Counted from the first letter of the stretch, positions 21,251-33,711 are shown. The stretch: 64,000 nt of DNA from Ailurus styani (GCA_002007465.1 LNAC01000109.1:702879-766878), one strand, 5' to 3'. Made by a program: numbers and translations. The notes: generated by a model from the letters alone, not told the origin.

Positions 21251-23689
21251 CTTGCTCAGGCTCCCGTTAATCGGATTTTATGCTACATGTAGTGAAAAGC
21301 ATTTCTAAATGGCACAGTCTTACAAAGGTGAAAACTTGAAATTTCTTTTTGGTCCTATAGTAAGTCGATTACCTCTCATCTAAAACATACATGGAGGAAG
21401 CAATGATCAGCTGTGAGTGTAGATAAAGAGCATACCTGGTCCCTTTTATCATTCCTATGTATGGACGATTGAGGGATCATACTGGATGTTGTTGGGAGAT
21501 CTCAACTTGCTCTCATTTTTAGGTCACTGTTTCCAGAAATAGAGTGTTTCCATGAGAGTGGAGGTATGTGAAGAAGTATAATTGGATATGGGACTGTCCT
21601 GAAATATACATGGCCGATCACGTCTGGGAAAATGTGTATCATGCATTACGCGTGCAGTCGTCCAGCTCACATGCAAAGATGTAAGAATTCCCACGTCAGT
21701 GGCTATTCGTGAAGAGTCCAAATGCCTTCTGCTCGCCTCATTCACCATGGAAGCAGCACTGTCAGCATGAGGCTCTTGGCCAATAACAGACCTTCTTTAA
21801 AGAGCACTGAGAAAGTGTAAAGAGGAGTCTTGTTGGCATTTCAGTACCTGACCTCTTTAACGCCATCTCTTTAAATACTCTAAGGATGTATAAATAAATG
21901 TTTTGTATCAAGACAGGTACTAACAGATATTCCATTACTCGGCATCTCTAGGACATCTCATTCCCCCAAAAACAAACAAAAAAGGACTATCTTATATGCG
22001 TGACATTGCCTTCTCTGTGCCTTTGTTTCCCCATGATTGGAAAGTACTCATTTTTCCCCAAAGAGCTCGTTTCTCCTAGTGCTTTTTATTACTACAGCCC
22101 TTTTATTTACTGCAGTGCAGAAAAGGGATTTAAATTTGTCTTCTCAAATAGAAAATGCCTCTCCATGAATTGAGTGCTTTCTTGCCACCTGAATACTGTT
22201 TCAGGCACAACCCTGTCCTACGCAAAGGATTCTCAAGTTAATAACTTCCGAGGCAGGTATTATCTTCCCTGGCAGGGGAAGGCCACAGTAATCCTTTGGA
22301 AGAAGTACTGCTGACTTGGGAAAGGCTGCATTGCTGTGGGGTCAGGCAGAGAAAGGTGTCTGAGTCTGGCGGCGTGCTACTGGCTGGCAGAAGTTGACAC
22401 TCTCAGTCAGTGCTGTCCCAATGTGCTGGAAAATGGGTTAGCAGAAGAGAACACACAGAAGAATGGTGAGACCCAGGAGAACATCAGAAACCAGGCTTCG
22501 GGTTGCAGAAGACAGTGCGGTGTTGACAAGGAAAGGACCACAGTCTGCAGCACGGGATTCCAGCCCCAGAGCTCAGCTGTGATGCCGAATCCTTGACGCA
22601 AGATTTCCCTCGACATCTGATGGGGGACGGAATCAGTGGGTGAAGCCCAGCGCCAGACTAGAGATTGAAGAGAGAAGCAGGTAGCGCAAAGGACGGAACA
22701 AGAGTGTGAGGATTTCATTATAATGCCCAAGTCTGAGACTAATTGATAGGGCGGGAATGGGTGGGCACCAAACACCCCAGTTAGAGGCAGGGCCAGAATC
22801 CGAAGGTGGGACTTAGGGAGGCCAGAATCAAAGTGTGAATGAACATGGCCATATGATGGATCTGTGGTGCAAGGTCAAGGAGACAGAAGCGGGTCACAGA
22901 AAGACAGCTTGGCTCCGGAACACTGGCTGAGAGCCCAGGCAGGATTCCTTGGCATGAGGTGGCCTCATCACACTACTCTTGATCATACAAAATCCTGCTT
23001 CCTGCCAGTTTAACTTTTTGTTCTTATTTTCTCTAAATCTTCTTTTGTGGTGTCATAGCCTTTCTACCTTAAAAAAAAAAAGTCACTGACTTTAAACAAT
23101 TACACTCCCGTGCATTGGATGAGATGTTACTTCGTGGGTTTCTTGGGCCTTGGCGGGGCTGTGATTTATGGAAGGGTCAGAAAAACTAGAAGGTCCATGC
23201 TGTCCTCACTCACAGGCTGGACAAATATCACTGGGTGTTGGCTGGGCATTGTGAACCCTTCCCTGAGACTTGCTCCTGTCCAGGTCCTCCCAGCAGATGC
23301 CAAGTCAGGATTGGACATACAAGAGGTTTGTTAGAGAAAACTTCTGTGGGGGGAAGATGGGAAGGGAAGCCAAGAGCCTGGAGAGCCATCAGACTATGAT
23401 GGCAGTCAACGCCTATGGAAGAGAAAGAACAGGCAGGTAGGACAGGCCAGGACTTAGAGCAAGGGTCTGGGGAAGCTTCCATGAAGTTCGTGGGGAATCC
23501 CATCAGAGGAGTCTCATGTCTCCCAGGAATGGGCCTGTCTTGTGATTCTGCTGCACTCAATTGCTCTCTGGAAGCAGCCAGGAAAGCATGACCTCTGTGC
23601 TAACATGGCGGTAGATTCAGAGCATGACAGAAGGCCAGTGGTCCATTTGCTCCCGATTGTCTAAATGCAAATTTTCATGTCCATCCATG
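21251..23689. other. non-repeat stretch, nothing identified
   Basis: About 2.4 kb. Opposing frames at 22336-22596 (plus) and 22407-22775 (minus, 122 codons) overlap, which argues against either being a gene. No RNA or repeat was recognised. Confidence 0.45.
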
Positions 23690-24130
23690 GTTGGCAGAAT
23701 AATGGCCCCTGAAGGACATCCATGTCCTCATCCCTAGAACCTGGGAATATGGCACCTTGAAAGGCAAAAAGGGATCTTGCAGATGTGATTAAGAGATAGG
23801 GATTATCTTGGTGGGCCCAGAGTGAGCATAAGGGTCCTTATAAGGGGGAGGAAGGAAGGTCAGGGCCAGAAAAGGCCATATGATGATAGACGTGTGGGGT
23901 GGAGTGATGTGGGGTCATGAGCTAAAGGACGAGGCAGCCTCCAGACCCTGGAAAAATCAGGGACAGCGTTCTCCCCTAGAGCTTCCAGAAGGAATGCTGG
24001 TCTGTTAACACCTTGATTATAGCCTTAGGAGATTGACTTGGGGATTCAGGCTTCCGTAACTATAAATTCATTAATCTGTGCTGTTTTAAGCCACAGAGTT
24101 TGTGGTAATTTGCGACAGCAGCTATCGGAA
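23690..24130 (+). mobile_element. MaLR (MLT1-like) LTR, sense
   Basis: 'CAGAATAATGGCCCCTGAAG', 'CTTGCAGATGTGATTAAGAG', 'AGGGTCCTTATAAGGGGGAG', 'TTTTAAGCCACAGAGTTTGT' and 'GGTAATTTGCGACAGCAGCT' follow the MLT1 consensus from end to end. It is a solo LTR of a non-autonomous ERVL-type element of early mammalian age. It has no coding capacity. Confidence 0.88.
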
Positions 24131-25584
24131 GATCATAGATGGCCATAAAGTTTCTTGCCAGAAAGCTAGACTGGTTTCCTGCCTGGGGGTCTCCTACCTG
24201 ACATCCCAAGAGGCAAAGGCAGGAGCTTCAACCTCTCTGCAGCCTCAGGCTCTGGGGCTCACACAAAGTCACATCCACCATGTTTTACCGGCCGATGTTG
24301 GCCACCAGGCCAGCCCATAGTCAAGGAGGCAGAAGAAGGGTCTTCCCTTTGGGTGGAAGGATCAGCAGCTCGCCTTGTGAAGGGGAGGACTCTGTGGCCC
24401 CCAAACAATCCACCACAGCTGGCTTCGGACAGGTGACAGCTGATGGAGCAGGTTAGGCTTGGGAGGATAAAGCTCCTGGGCATAAAGGCTGACTAAGGTT
24501 TGCAGTAATAGTGCTCAGGCCTGATTGTACAACAGAATCCTTTGGGGCATCATTTAGGAAAACAGCAACCACTGCCTGTGTACCATATGAAGTCCCTGCT
24601 AAAATACATTGGGGCCTTATCCACTGCAAGGGCTGCAGGATCCACCTATGATGAAGAAGCCCGCCTCAGGAAATTTGCAAACGGGAGCAGTTGCCAAAGA
24701 CCTTGGCAGCTGGCAAAAGCACACTAGGTGATTCCTAGGAAGACATCTGAAACCCTCAGGCAGAACCCAGCTCTGCTGTTTGCTGATGCCCAAGCACCTG
24801 CCCGCAGCTGCTGCCTAGAGTGACCCCTTCCCTTCTCTTCTGCCTTCCTGGCTGTAGATGAGTGCCCCCCTCGGCAGAAGTGAACAGGAGCCCTGCTGGC
24901 AAGGGGTCTAGGAAGGGGTACAAGGATTGTTTAAAAGGCAATGGTGATGCGGAATGTGGATGGACACCTGGGGAGTTTTACCAGAAAGTGCCCAGGTCCC
25001 ACCCAGGCCAATTAAACCAGAACTTCTGGGGAGGGAGCCTCAACTCCAGTACTTTTAAGCAGCTCCCCGTGATCATGACTTTATACCTTGTACCTTATGA
25101 AGCCCATCTGCAGGTGCTCTCACATGTAATACCTATGACTTGTCCTTTTCCATTCTTATGAAATCTATCAGAGAGGAAGTGACTTCCCCAAGGTCATGCA
25201 GCAGGCCTGGCCCTACTCCTTTAAAACAGATGGACTTCACTTCATACCTGTGACTGCCCCCCAGGCACCCCGAATATTGCTGAAGACCTGTCGTGGATTC
25301 TGAGCACCCGCCCCACCTTGGACTCCACAACTGATTCCCTTCTGGTGTCTCTGCTCCTGGCTTCACATGGCATCTCCTGGCTGGGACGAGCTGTGACCAG
25401 GATCACTGATCTTTCTGACTGACCATGCCCCTCAGCTCTGATTGCCTTGGCCTGTGGACCATCTCTGCTTCTAGTCATTCAAGAAACGAGCTAGCAAGAA
25501 GATTTACTGCAATCCTTCTGTGGTCATCTCTCCTGGGGGGTCTCTCTGATTGTTTCTCTGCATCGGTCTTTGGCCTGCCTCCTG
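24131..25584. other. mostly non-repeat, weak MER5-like traces
   Basis: 'ACAGAATCCTTTGGGGCATC' (about 24530) and 'AGAACTTCTGGGGAGGGAGC' plus 'TACTTTTAAGCAGCTCCCC' (about 25020) resemble MER5-type hAT fragments. A MIR-like scrap may lie near 25150-25210. The remainder is unassigned. Confidence 0.35.
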
Positions 25585-26170
25585 TATGTGCAATGCTATG
25601 CTCATCAAATTACCCAGAGTAACCCTTTTAAGATCACTCTGCTCACAATCCCTTAATGACCCCTCATTTTGCTTACAGCAAAGGCAAACTTATACAGTGG
25701 CCTATAAGACCCTACAGAGTGTTCTGGACTCTGGTCCCCATAATTTCCCTGCCTTATCTTTTCATCCCTCCTCACACTTCCTCCAGCTGCACTGCCTTCC
25801 GTTTTGTCCCTCAACATGCCAGACATGCGCTGGCCACAGGGCCTTTGCACTGGCTATTCCCTTTGCCTAGAGGGCTTTCCCTGGTATTTCATAGCTAACT
25901 TCCTGCCTGCCTTTAAATTCTTTGCTCAAATTTCACCTTCTTATTAGGGCTATCCTGATTTAGAACTGCCATCCCCCCAGAACTACCTTACCTCTAGTCT
26001 ACCTGCCCCCTGGCACTTATTCCCTCTCAGCTTACTATCTACATCCCATAATATCTTTATTGTTTATTGTTACATTAGAATGTAAGCTTTCCTAGGTAGG
26101 GGCTCTTGCTGAGTTTTGTTCACTGACATATTCCAAGTGTTTAGACATAAAATATAAATTTGTTGGATGC
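25585..26170 (+). mobile_element. L2 LINE 3' portion, sense
   Basis: 'TTTTAAGATCACTCTGCTCA', 'CACAGGGCCTTTGCACTGGC', 'AATTCTTTGCTCAAATTTCA', 'TTAGAATGTAAGCTTTCCTA' and 'GCTCTTGCTGAGTTTTGTTC' give the ORF2 end and 3' UTR of L2 in order. The frames of 80-106 codons here are decayed LINE sequence. Confidence 0.9.
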
Positions 26171-28060
26171 CTGATTCCAGTGTGACACCTTAGAGTCTAC
26201 ATTGAACTTGGCTACCAGGCAATCACCCCCAGGGGAGTTGTGTCTGACTGGTGGTAATTGGCAGAGCAGGATCCTTTCCTTTCCTCGGGGTCTCTGAGAA
26301 GACAGTATTACCTAGAGGCAGATGGAGTGATGGGCCCCCCCAGTGGCAGGCAGTATACAGAAAGACATCCAAGAAGGCAGACAATCATCATTAGGTAATT
26401 CTGGCTGCAACCAGTCAATTCCAGAAATGGCAATGCCTCAGCTCTGGGGACCAAGGCAGGACCATCTCCTCCAGGGAGACCTTGGACTTATAAACAAAGC
26501 AAGACCACTGCTTCAATGGGCCCAAAGTCCTTCTTAAGAGATAGAGTGTATGTCCAATGGGTCTCAACAACAATCACAAGGATAATCAAGAAGTTTCTGC
26601 CCTTATCTCCATGAGTCAAGAGTCTGTGCCCGGCCACCAGTTCCTGGTTATCCTCTACTGAGCTCAGCTGAGCACCTTGAGCTTTCCAGAAAAAAAAAAG
26701 AAATGCATGGCCCCCAGCCAGCCCTTGTAGCTGACCTGCCAAGACAAAGGCCCTTGGTCTCCCAGCACTTCTGTCTCCTCCCACAAGGGTGCTCTGGCTG
26801 GGGCACCCACCCCAAAGTCACGTGGAAACCCCCTTCTCCCTCGCTCACCTTCTGAGGTAATAACCATGACTATCTCCTTCCATTGTCTGCAGTGTCTCTG
26901 CATCATTCCCTTTATGACCAATCCAGACCTGTTTTTCTGTCCTCTTCATTCTCCAGGATCTTGCAGAGGAGGCCTGACCTAAATGACACAAACCCCTAGA
27001 TCTTTTATGTCATCCTCACATGAGAAGTTTGTTCCTTTTAACATATTTATATCTGTTGTCTATTCTTTCCACCAAAGGGTCCCCATGTAGCTGGTCTTTC
27101 CTTCTACACCCCCCTGATCTATCTGGATACTCACTGGTTTCCTTTCCAGAACCTTCTCCAGCCATACATTGGCTTGTGAAGAATGTTCCTACTATCTCCT
27201 GCGTGCACATCTTGTGGACACTCTTTGGAGGGTGACGTTGGGTAGAACTTGGACTGCTTGTCATGGAACACTGGCCTGACACTGGCGGCCATGGATGCAT
27301 CTCAGGACCAATGGGTACCAAGTTCTGTGTGGACTCAAGATGGCCAAGAGGACCCGTGGACATGCCTGCTCTCAGGTATGGGGGAAATGGGGCCATCTCT
27401 GGGTCCTTCTAACCTTGTTTCACATTTTACTTAATTGTCCCATCACATTTCTCCTGGTTACATTTTCATTGCACTTAATCCTGGAAGCTCAGAGAGGGAT
27501 GTGTGGTTGGACCGAGTCGGTTTGCAGAAGTAGAGGTCAAGCTGTGCACCTAAGGCATCCAGCCCGTGAGGACAGGTACAGCCACAATCTCAGCACAGAA
27601 GCCCTTCTTTGGCTGAAGAAAGAGAAGAGCTCACAGAGGCACAGAGCTCACGTCTCTTGGAGGTAAAGGTTCCAGAATTTCTACACAGGAAGGGCATCAG
27701 GCCTGAGTACTGCCTGAGGTGGTTGATGCTGAGTTTACAGAGTACTTTCCATGTGATCGAGACAACGACAGACGTCCACTTCAAAGCCTGGGGGACAGGG
27801 CTTCCTCTGGGATGCATTTCCTATGAAACATCTAATCCAACTTTTACCAGTACCAGATTGTCTTTGAACCTCAGCTCCAACAGCAGGTTTTTCCTGTACC
27901 TGAGGATGCTTCTTGCTCCCTTATCCATTTCCACAGAAGTTGCGAAATCTCCTCACTGCCACTAGATTCTGTCTCCCTGCCCAAATTCTGCACGGAAGGG
28001 TTTTGAGATCGATGCCCAGTTTTCTGCCTCCATTTTGCCCATCACTGCTGTCTTGGAAGC
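26171..28060. other. non-repeat stretch, nothing identified
   Basis: About 1.9 kb. Frames of 98-126 codons occur on both strands (for example 27016-27396 minus, 27295-27666 plus, 27609-27965 plus) but overlap each other in opposite sense. No domain is recognised. Confidence 0.45.
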
Positions 28061-28160
28061 TGCATCCATCTCTCCATCCATCCATGAGGCATTTAATGAG
28101 CACCTACAATGTGCCAAGTACTGGGAACACAGGAATGACCTCCTAGTACCATATACTCAT
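28061..28160 (-). mobile_element. antisense L2 3' end
   Basis: 'GGCATTTAATGAGCACCTAC' followed by 'AATGTGCCAAGTACTGGGAA' is the reverse complement of the L2 3' end. Confidence 0.7.
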
Positions 28161-28319
28161 TGACAGAGACTCACCAGCCTGCCTTCCTCGTCCCTTCTTG
28201 CCAGCTGGCAAAATCCATCCCACCTATGTGTTCTTCCAACCTGGGTCTACGTGGCTTCCAGTTCCTTGTGATACCGAGCGTGACATGGCAGTGGGCACAG
28301 CTCTTCTTTCTTTGTGTAC

Positions 28320-28665
28320 GAGTTATCGCCATCCATTGCACCGCATGCCCTGCTGGGTACACTCCTCACCCAGTATCTACCACACCATCCTCTCTGTGAG
28401 GCCTTCCCTGATGGCACATTTCAAATGTCAAACCCTCTCTCCCAGCCCCCCCCCACTCCCTGACCCATACCCCACCGTACTCCTCTCCATGACAACTGTC
28501 ACCACAGCACATTGTACAGATCACAGTGACTAGTTGTCCTGCCAGAACATCAGTCCCACGATAGCAAGGTTATGTCTGCTTTATTTGGCACTGTGTCCCC
28601 ACCATCCAGAAGCGGGGCTGGCCAAGGAGGTGCCCAGAGGATGGTTATTGAACAAAGCATGAAAG
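28320..28665 (+). mobile_element. L2 LINE 3' portion, sense
   Basis: 'CTGTGAGGCCTTCCCTGATG', 'TTTATTTGGCACTGTGTCCC' and 'GGATGGTTATTGAACAAAGC' mark the L2 3' end. It lies opposite in orientation to the L2 piece at 28061. Confidence 0.75.
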
Positions 28666-29229
28666 AAAGTCTACAATCTGTTACGTGCTGCCCTGGGAAC
28701 TCTGTCTGTATTATTTTATTCTATTTTTTCTCCACCCTGTTGTCATCCTTCATCTGCGAGAGGCAGAGCGCTCCTATAATGTATGTGAGGTCACTCGACT
28801 CACGAGTGACGGCCCCAGATGTGATCCCATGCCTGCTTCCCGATTTACGGTATCGTTGGGGACCACATGGGGCCTCGCTATGAAGATAAAGAGAGAGGGA
28901 AGAAGGGAGGAAGGCCGGAGGGAGGACACAACAACACGAACGTGAACTCTGCTGTATCCAAGGGGAATAATCTGAGTTCTGGGGCTTCAAAAGCATCGGG
29001 ACTCCCTTTGTTGCTTTGTTTGTCCACTGACCTGACCAACATCTTCATGCAGCTCCGACAAAGTGTATCCTGCCATGTGCTTACTTTGTGGGGGCAGGAG
29101 GGGCATCTTCATGGATTGGAGTGATTTCTCCCTTTGAGGATCCCCATTCTGGTGGCTTCTCGGAGCCGTAAATAGATAAAAGTTGTATAACACACACAGC
29201 AATTGCTAGTCCGCCCGAGGGGAGAAGGA
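28666..29229. other. non-repeat stretch, nothing identified
   Basis: Overlapping frames of 60-103 codons on both strands without recognised features. Confidence 0.4.
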
Positions 29230-29400
29230 GAAAGCTCTACCCAGCAGATCAGCCCCCCCCCCTTTAAAATCCCTCTTAAGGAAATGCATGATTTATGAGG
29301 CATTTAGAGCCCAGCGCTGAGCCCCCGTGTGTTCTAAATGAGTTCTCCACGGAAGCGGCTGTGGTCGGAAGCCGAGATGTGGGACCTCGAATCGGCTCTT
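29230..29400. promoter_or_regulatory. candidate conserved non-coding element
   Basis: Repeat-free DNA with retained CpGs and dense motif-like words ('TTTAAAATCCCTCTTAAGG', 'ATGCATGATTTATGAGGCAT'). It sits in the SINE-free 14-kb stretch. Inference only. Confidence 0.25.
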
Positions 29401-30335
29401 CTTGTTTCTAAAGGAGGGACGGAAAACCAATCTTAGGGCAAAAGATGGCCTGGAGAATGCAGACTGCTTTGAGAGAAATACGGTTTTGCTTCCTTGTAGC
29501 AGAGTTGATGCCTCCCATTTGGTGTGGGATGGCCAGGCTGAAACTTAGCAGCTAGCACAGCGGCTCAGCTTTGAAAGTGTAAGGCTCACCTACTGAAGGG
29601 CTTTTTGAGTTTACAGACCAAAGCCAGCACCCTATGAGCATCAGGTCGAGAGCTCCTGCAGACCCACTGTGCGCTGCTTTGAAATCCAGCTCATCTCGGG
29701 GCAAAGAAGCCCCCCGGATGGGACCCCACAAGATGGTCCCTTCTGTGCGCACATGGCTGGTGGCTTGTTTATAGTAATTCTGAGTGGCTGCTAACCAGCC
29801 ACATGGCCAAAAGAACATCCCTTAGCCTCTCCTCTTGGGTTTTCCGTCTGTGGAATTACAGTGCCAGACATGTTAGATCCTCAGGACTTTGCCACTGAAG
29901 CATTCTCATGCTCACGACACGGTGGCAAAAAATAGGACATTATTTCGACTTCTCAGTAATCCTGACTGCCCCTCCTCCCTATTCATCCTGAGCAAGAAGT
30001 CTGCCGTCTCTGACTTGCCCAAGACGTTAGCTTGGCTGAGTCTAAAATGTGTCTGAGGCTGATGAATCCACGTAAGGCCACTTGCTCCACGTCCACAGTG
30101 ACTTGCAGGATCTCCCCAGGTCTCGGGGCTGGTCATTTACAGGAAACAAACAGATCATTAGGACACAGTTACCAAACTGCCTTCCACTTCTTGCGCTATA
30201 AATGTATCCTGAGACTGATCGGCTGTTGCGGCGGAGCTTTGGGTCAGCCTGCTGGCTGCTCTGCCGGCTGAGCCACCCTGTCATTTGGGTCCCTTGCCCT
30301 TCCTCAGAAGCCGATAAAGTGCTTCAGGAGTCCCA
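29401..30335. other. non-repeat stretch, nothing identified
   Basis: Low-repeat DNA of moderate GC. Several short overlapping frames are not supported as genes. Confidence 0.4.
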
Positions 30336-30490
30336 CTGCTGGGACAGCTATTACCGAGGAGCTAATTGAGTTTGCTGGCCTTGAAAATGCATCAGCGAGG
30401 TAATGTGATGATGTAATGCTGTGTTCCTGTCCTCTGGGTTCCCTTCCTGCCATTACTGAGGCCTTATTTATGAGACTGGAAACAAAAGCA
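30336..30490. promoter_or_regulatory. candidate conserved non-coding element
   Basis: Contains 'GAGCTAATTGAGTTTGCTGG', 'GGTAATGTGATGATGTAATG' and 'CCTTATTTATGAGACTGG', a repeat-free cluster of homeodomain- and bZIP-like words. A consensus splice donor (CGG|GTGAGT) follows at 30616-30622. Conservation is untested. Confidence 0.25.
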
Positions 30491-31104
30491 AAAAAACAGG
30501 ATGGCCTTTCGATGTGGCTCAGACAAGGCTCGGGCAGAGCCCTGCTGAGGTGTCCTTTGTCTTCGTGTACATCTGAGATGCAAGGGTCAAGTCAAGCAGC
30601 GGCAGCCCCAGGAGGCGGGTGAGTGTGCCCCGCTCCATGGGGGTCCGGGAGGGTCTGCTGGACGTGGCTTTGAGGAGGACAGGAACACACACACGCAGTG
30701 GTCTGTCAGACACCACGCACGCTGGCTGGGGACGACACCCGGAGGAAGGAAGCGGCAGATCAAGAAGATGCCGGAGGCGCAATCACCAGTTATAAGGAGA
30801 ATCAGAATGGGCCAAGACAAGGTCAAATTAACCCAGCAGATGTGGGATTCAGTTTGGGAGAGACCAGAAGGAGGGAGCCCCTGGACTTCAAAGTCAAAGG
30901 AAGAGGAGGCTGCCTGGGGAGGGTGGCGTACTTGGCACAGGCCGAGTACGAGCCAGGCAGGACATGCATGTGGGCTGTGGGAGAAGGAGCGCAGACTCAG
31001 CCAGCCAGTCATCAGAAATCCCCTGAGCCCCCCGAGCCAGGGGAGGGCTGTGGGAAGTCTGGACCAGTACCTTCCCTCAAGGGATTTGTCTTCTAGTGGT
31101 GAAA
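30491..31104. other. non-repeat GC-moderate stretch
   Basis: Long overlapping frames on both strands (228 codons at 30587-31273 minus; 132 and 157 codons at 30698-31241 plus). Two of the three run into L1 sequence at their right side, so they are read as chance frames. Nothing else was seen. Confidence 0.45.
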
Positions 31105-31408
31105 CACACCTAAGGGTGATCCAGACAGACATACAGACCAATGGAAAAGAACAGAAAGCCCAAAAATCAACCCTCATGGTGGTCAAATGGTTTTCAACAC
31201 AGGTGGCAAGACCATTCAGTGGGGAAACAACGTGTGTGTGACTCATGGCGCTGGGAAAACTAAATGTCCACAAGCCAAAGGAGGATGTGGGACCCTTGCC
31301 TTATATCATAAACAAAACTTCATTCAAATTGGATCAAAGGCTTAAATGTAAGGGCTAAAGCTATAAAGCTCTTAGACAAAAACACAGGGGAATGAGATCT
31401 TCTGGATA
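31105..31408 (+). mobile_element. L1 ORF2 C-terminal fragment, sense
   Basis: 'CCAGACAGACATACAGACCA', 'TGGTGGTCAAATGGTTTTCA', 'CATTCAGTGGGGAAACAACG', 'TTGGATCAAAGGCTTAAATG' and 'AAAGCTCTTAGACAAAAACA' are L1 ORF2 in order. It is truncated at both ends with no A tail, so it is likely the remnant of a longer, now eroded insertion. Confidence 0.88.
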
Positions 31409-31835
31409 CAGAAGTAAGGGAAAGAGCGTGTCAGGTACTCACAGGTGCAGCAGAGAAGATTGGACAAAGATGCGTGGCAGAGATGAATGGGCTTGTCAGT
31501 GCAGGGGCCGGGAAGTGGTCTCGGGTGACAGGGGGTGACACAGGTGTGCTCAGAAAGGTCAAAATGAGCCAGGCCCACCTCGATTGGGACAGGTGCTCCA
31601 GACAGGAGGAAGAGAAGCTGCAAAGGCTCTAAGAAAGGATGCGGCTTGATATTTAGAGGAACAGAAAGGTGGTCGGCGCACCTGGACATAGGGAATGAGG
31701 AGAATAAGCTAGAGACAGAAGTGGGGACTGGATGATCTTAGGGGTCATGGGGAGGAGTTTGCATCTCACTGTCAGACATGGGAAACCAGTGGAGGGTTTA
31801 ACCAGGGGAAAGAAGGATATGATGTTACTTATGAC
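31409..31835 (-). mobile_element. antisense L2 fragment
   Basis: 'GGGGAGGAGTTTGCATCTCA', 'GGGAAACCAGTGGAGGGTTT' and 'GATATGATGTTACTTATGAC' follow antisense L2 ORF2. The 105-codon minus-strand frame at 31372-31689 reads across it and the L1 boundary. Confidence 0.7.
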
Positions 31836-33284
31836 TCTAGAAAGCTTTTTACCCCGCTGCCTCAGACCTTGCCAAAGGCTAGAAAGGAGATAATGGGACA
31901 AGGTGCGTGTTACTTCCGTCTATTTGCATCAGAAAGCCCTCTGCTAAAATGCACAATGAGGTATAAGTGTTTGCAAGGAATTTTATCTTTTTGTCTCCAC
32001 ATGCCGAGAACAGAGCATCGACATTTGCCCCTGAGATGTCTCTCAACTGGCTGCTTTGCTCCTCGACTCCTGCACCCCAATTAATCGTCTCTTCTCTTGC
32101 GGCACACGTGCTGAGGTCACTACCTGGTGTACCAGCTACCTAATGCTCTCAGGCATGCAGAACAGATCCTCACAAATGTTTCCTGAGCAAATAAGCGATG
32201 GTGGCATTCATAGCTTCACACACACACACACACACACGCACACGCCCCAAAGAATAGGATTCTTGCAACATTTTGGCAACCCCACTTCACAGCAGAATTG
32301 TCCGCATTGTCTGCGTCCCTCCTTGACAAAATGGGGGGGGGGGATCGTTGCATGGGACCCGAGAGCAGAGCCGAAACACAGTGAGGATGAAAGTCCTGTT
32401 GGTGGAGAGCCTGGGAAAGCGCTCCCCGGCTAATGGAAGAGAAACTTCTGTGAGAGGCAAAAATAAAAGGCAACGTGAATCAAAAGCAAGATGAATGGCT
32501 CCCACTCTGAAAGGGACACAGTGAAACAATGGTGCTGAATGAGATACAATCCCCGGCAAAAATCTTCTCTGCTCTCCAAGGGCTTTCATTGTGTGGCGCG
32601 CGCACCGCGAGTTATGTTTTATCTTCCCGAAAAGAGTCAGTGTACTTTATTTTAAGCGTGGTACCTCTCTTTGCCTCGCCTCCCCGTTTGCTGAGATTTA
32701 AGTCGCTATTGTGGTGCTCTATCTCTGGTCAGCCTCAAAGATCTGAAAAGCCCTGAGTGTGCAAGAATGAAAAAAGGCCTTGGGGTTTGACAATGATAGA
32801 TCCTGCCTGTCCCCTCGGGATGAGATTCCTGCACTCTGAAGACCGCAGATCCTCCCGATAAAAACTGCAGCTCCTTTGTGCGTGGAGGTCAGCGCACCCG
32901 CATGGGGGTGGGGGGGTGGGGGGAGATAGCCCAGGCAGCTCGGGGGCAGCTCCAGATTGGATGCAGCAAACAAGTTTTGGGGTGGGGGTGAAAGGGAATA
33001 TAGAGGTACAGCCCTTGCACTCAAGGATGCCGTTCGGAAAGCTGGGTTTGAGATCGCAAAAACTTTAAACTTGAACCTACATCCCTACATAGCTACCTTC
33101 ATGAAGTGTGCCTTTGCCTCAGTTGACCTCGATCTCCCTGTCTCTAAAATGGGATAGCAGGAGCTTCCGTTGCAGGGACCGTTGGCAGGGAATGAGATCG
33201 TGCATGCGAGATCAGGTGTGCCTTGCTGTTTGGGAAGGGCTGGGAAGGTACCACGTGTGGTTAGGACTTTCACAGATGGTGAGA
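31836..33284. other. non-repeat stretch with (CA)n and G-runs
   Basis: Holds a (CA)n tract at 32216-32244, a G10 run near 32333 and a G-rich run near 32903-32920. The rest is unassigned single-copy DNA. A MIR scrap ('CTCCCTGTCTCTAAAATGGG') lies near 33130. Confidence 0.45.
32216..32244 (+). repeat. (CA)n microsatellite
   Basis: About 14 CA units with a CG interruption near the right end. Confidence 0.9.
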
Positions 33285-33402
33285 TTTTTAGACCCTCAGC
33301 ATTATTTGGCACGCTTAGTGATTAATGCCTTTTTATCTTTAATGAACGAACAATTAGAACACAATTAGGCAAAGAGAATTGCATTACTCTTCTGATTAAA
33401 AA
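33285..33402. promoter_or_regulatory. candidate homeodomain-rich regulatory element
   Basis: Within about 110 bp: GTGATTAATGCC, GAACAATTAGAAC, CACAATTAGGC and CTGATTAAAAAC. Four TAAT/ATTA cores lie in repeat-free sequence. This pattern is common in developmental enhancers; no function is shown here. Confidence 0.3.
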
Positions 33403-33705
33403 CCCGGTACCCAAAGGATGAAGTCCAAACTTTGCGGGGCTCCCTGTCTGGCCCCACGATGCCCTGCCACCTGCTCTTCCACTACGGAAGGCCTGCAGAG
33501 CTGCCCCAGTTACGCGTACCCTCTGGGGTACTCAGCGCACCTGAACTTGCCTTGCATCCGTAGGGCTTCATGATGTGTGGGTGGGTTGGAGGGCTCCCGT
33601 ACACCTCTCGTGGCCCAGTCAAGTGCTACATTCTCTAGGAAGCCTCCCCTGAACTACCCCAAAGCACGGGCAGTTTCTCTTTCCTCTGAGCTCACGTCAT
33701 GTTTC
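33403..33705 (+). mobile_element. L2 fragment, sense
   Basis: 'AAAGGATGAAGTCCAAACTT', 'CTGTCTGGCCCCACGATGCC' and 'TCTAGGAAGCCTCCCCTGAA' follow L2 ORF2 to its 3' end. Confidence 0.75.
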
Positions 33706-33711
33706 ATAGCA

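Noticed and set aside
30698..31241. 132- and 157-codon plus-strand frames
   Set aside because: They overlap each other in different phases, and the 157-codon frame ends in L1 ORF2 sequence (QTDIQTNGKEQ), so both are read as chance.
30587..31273. 228-codon minus-strand open frame, among the longest in the window
   Set aside because: Its first 55 or so codons are antisense L1 ORF2 and the rest has overlapping long frames on the other strand; no domain, splice signal or family resemblance.
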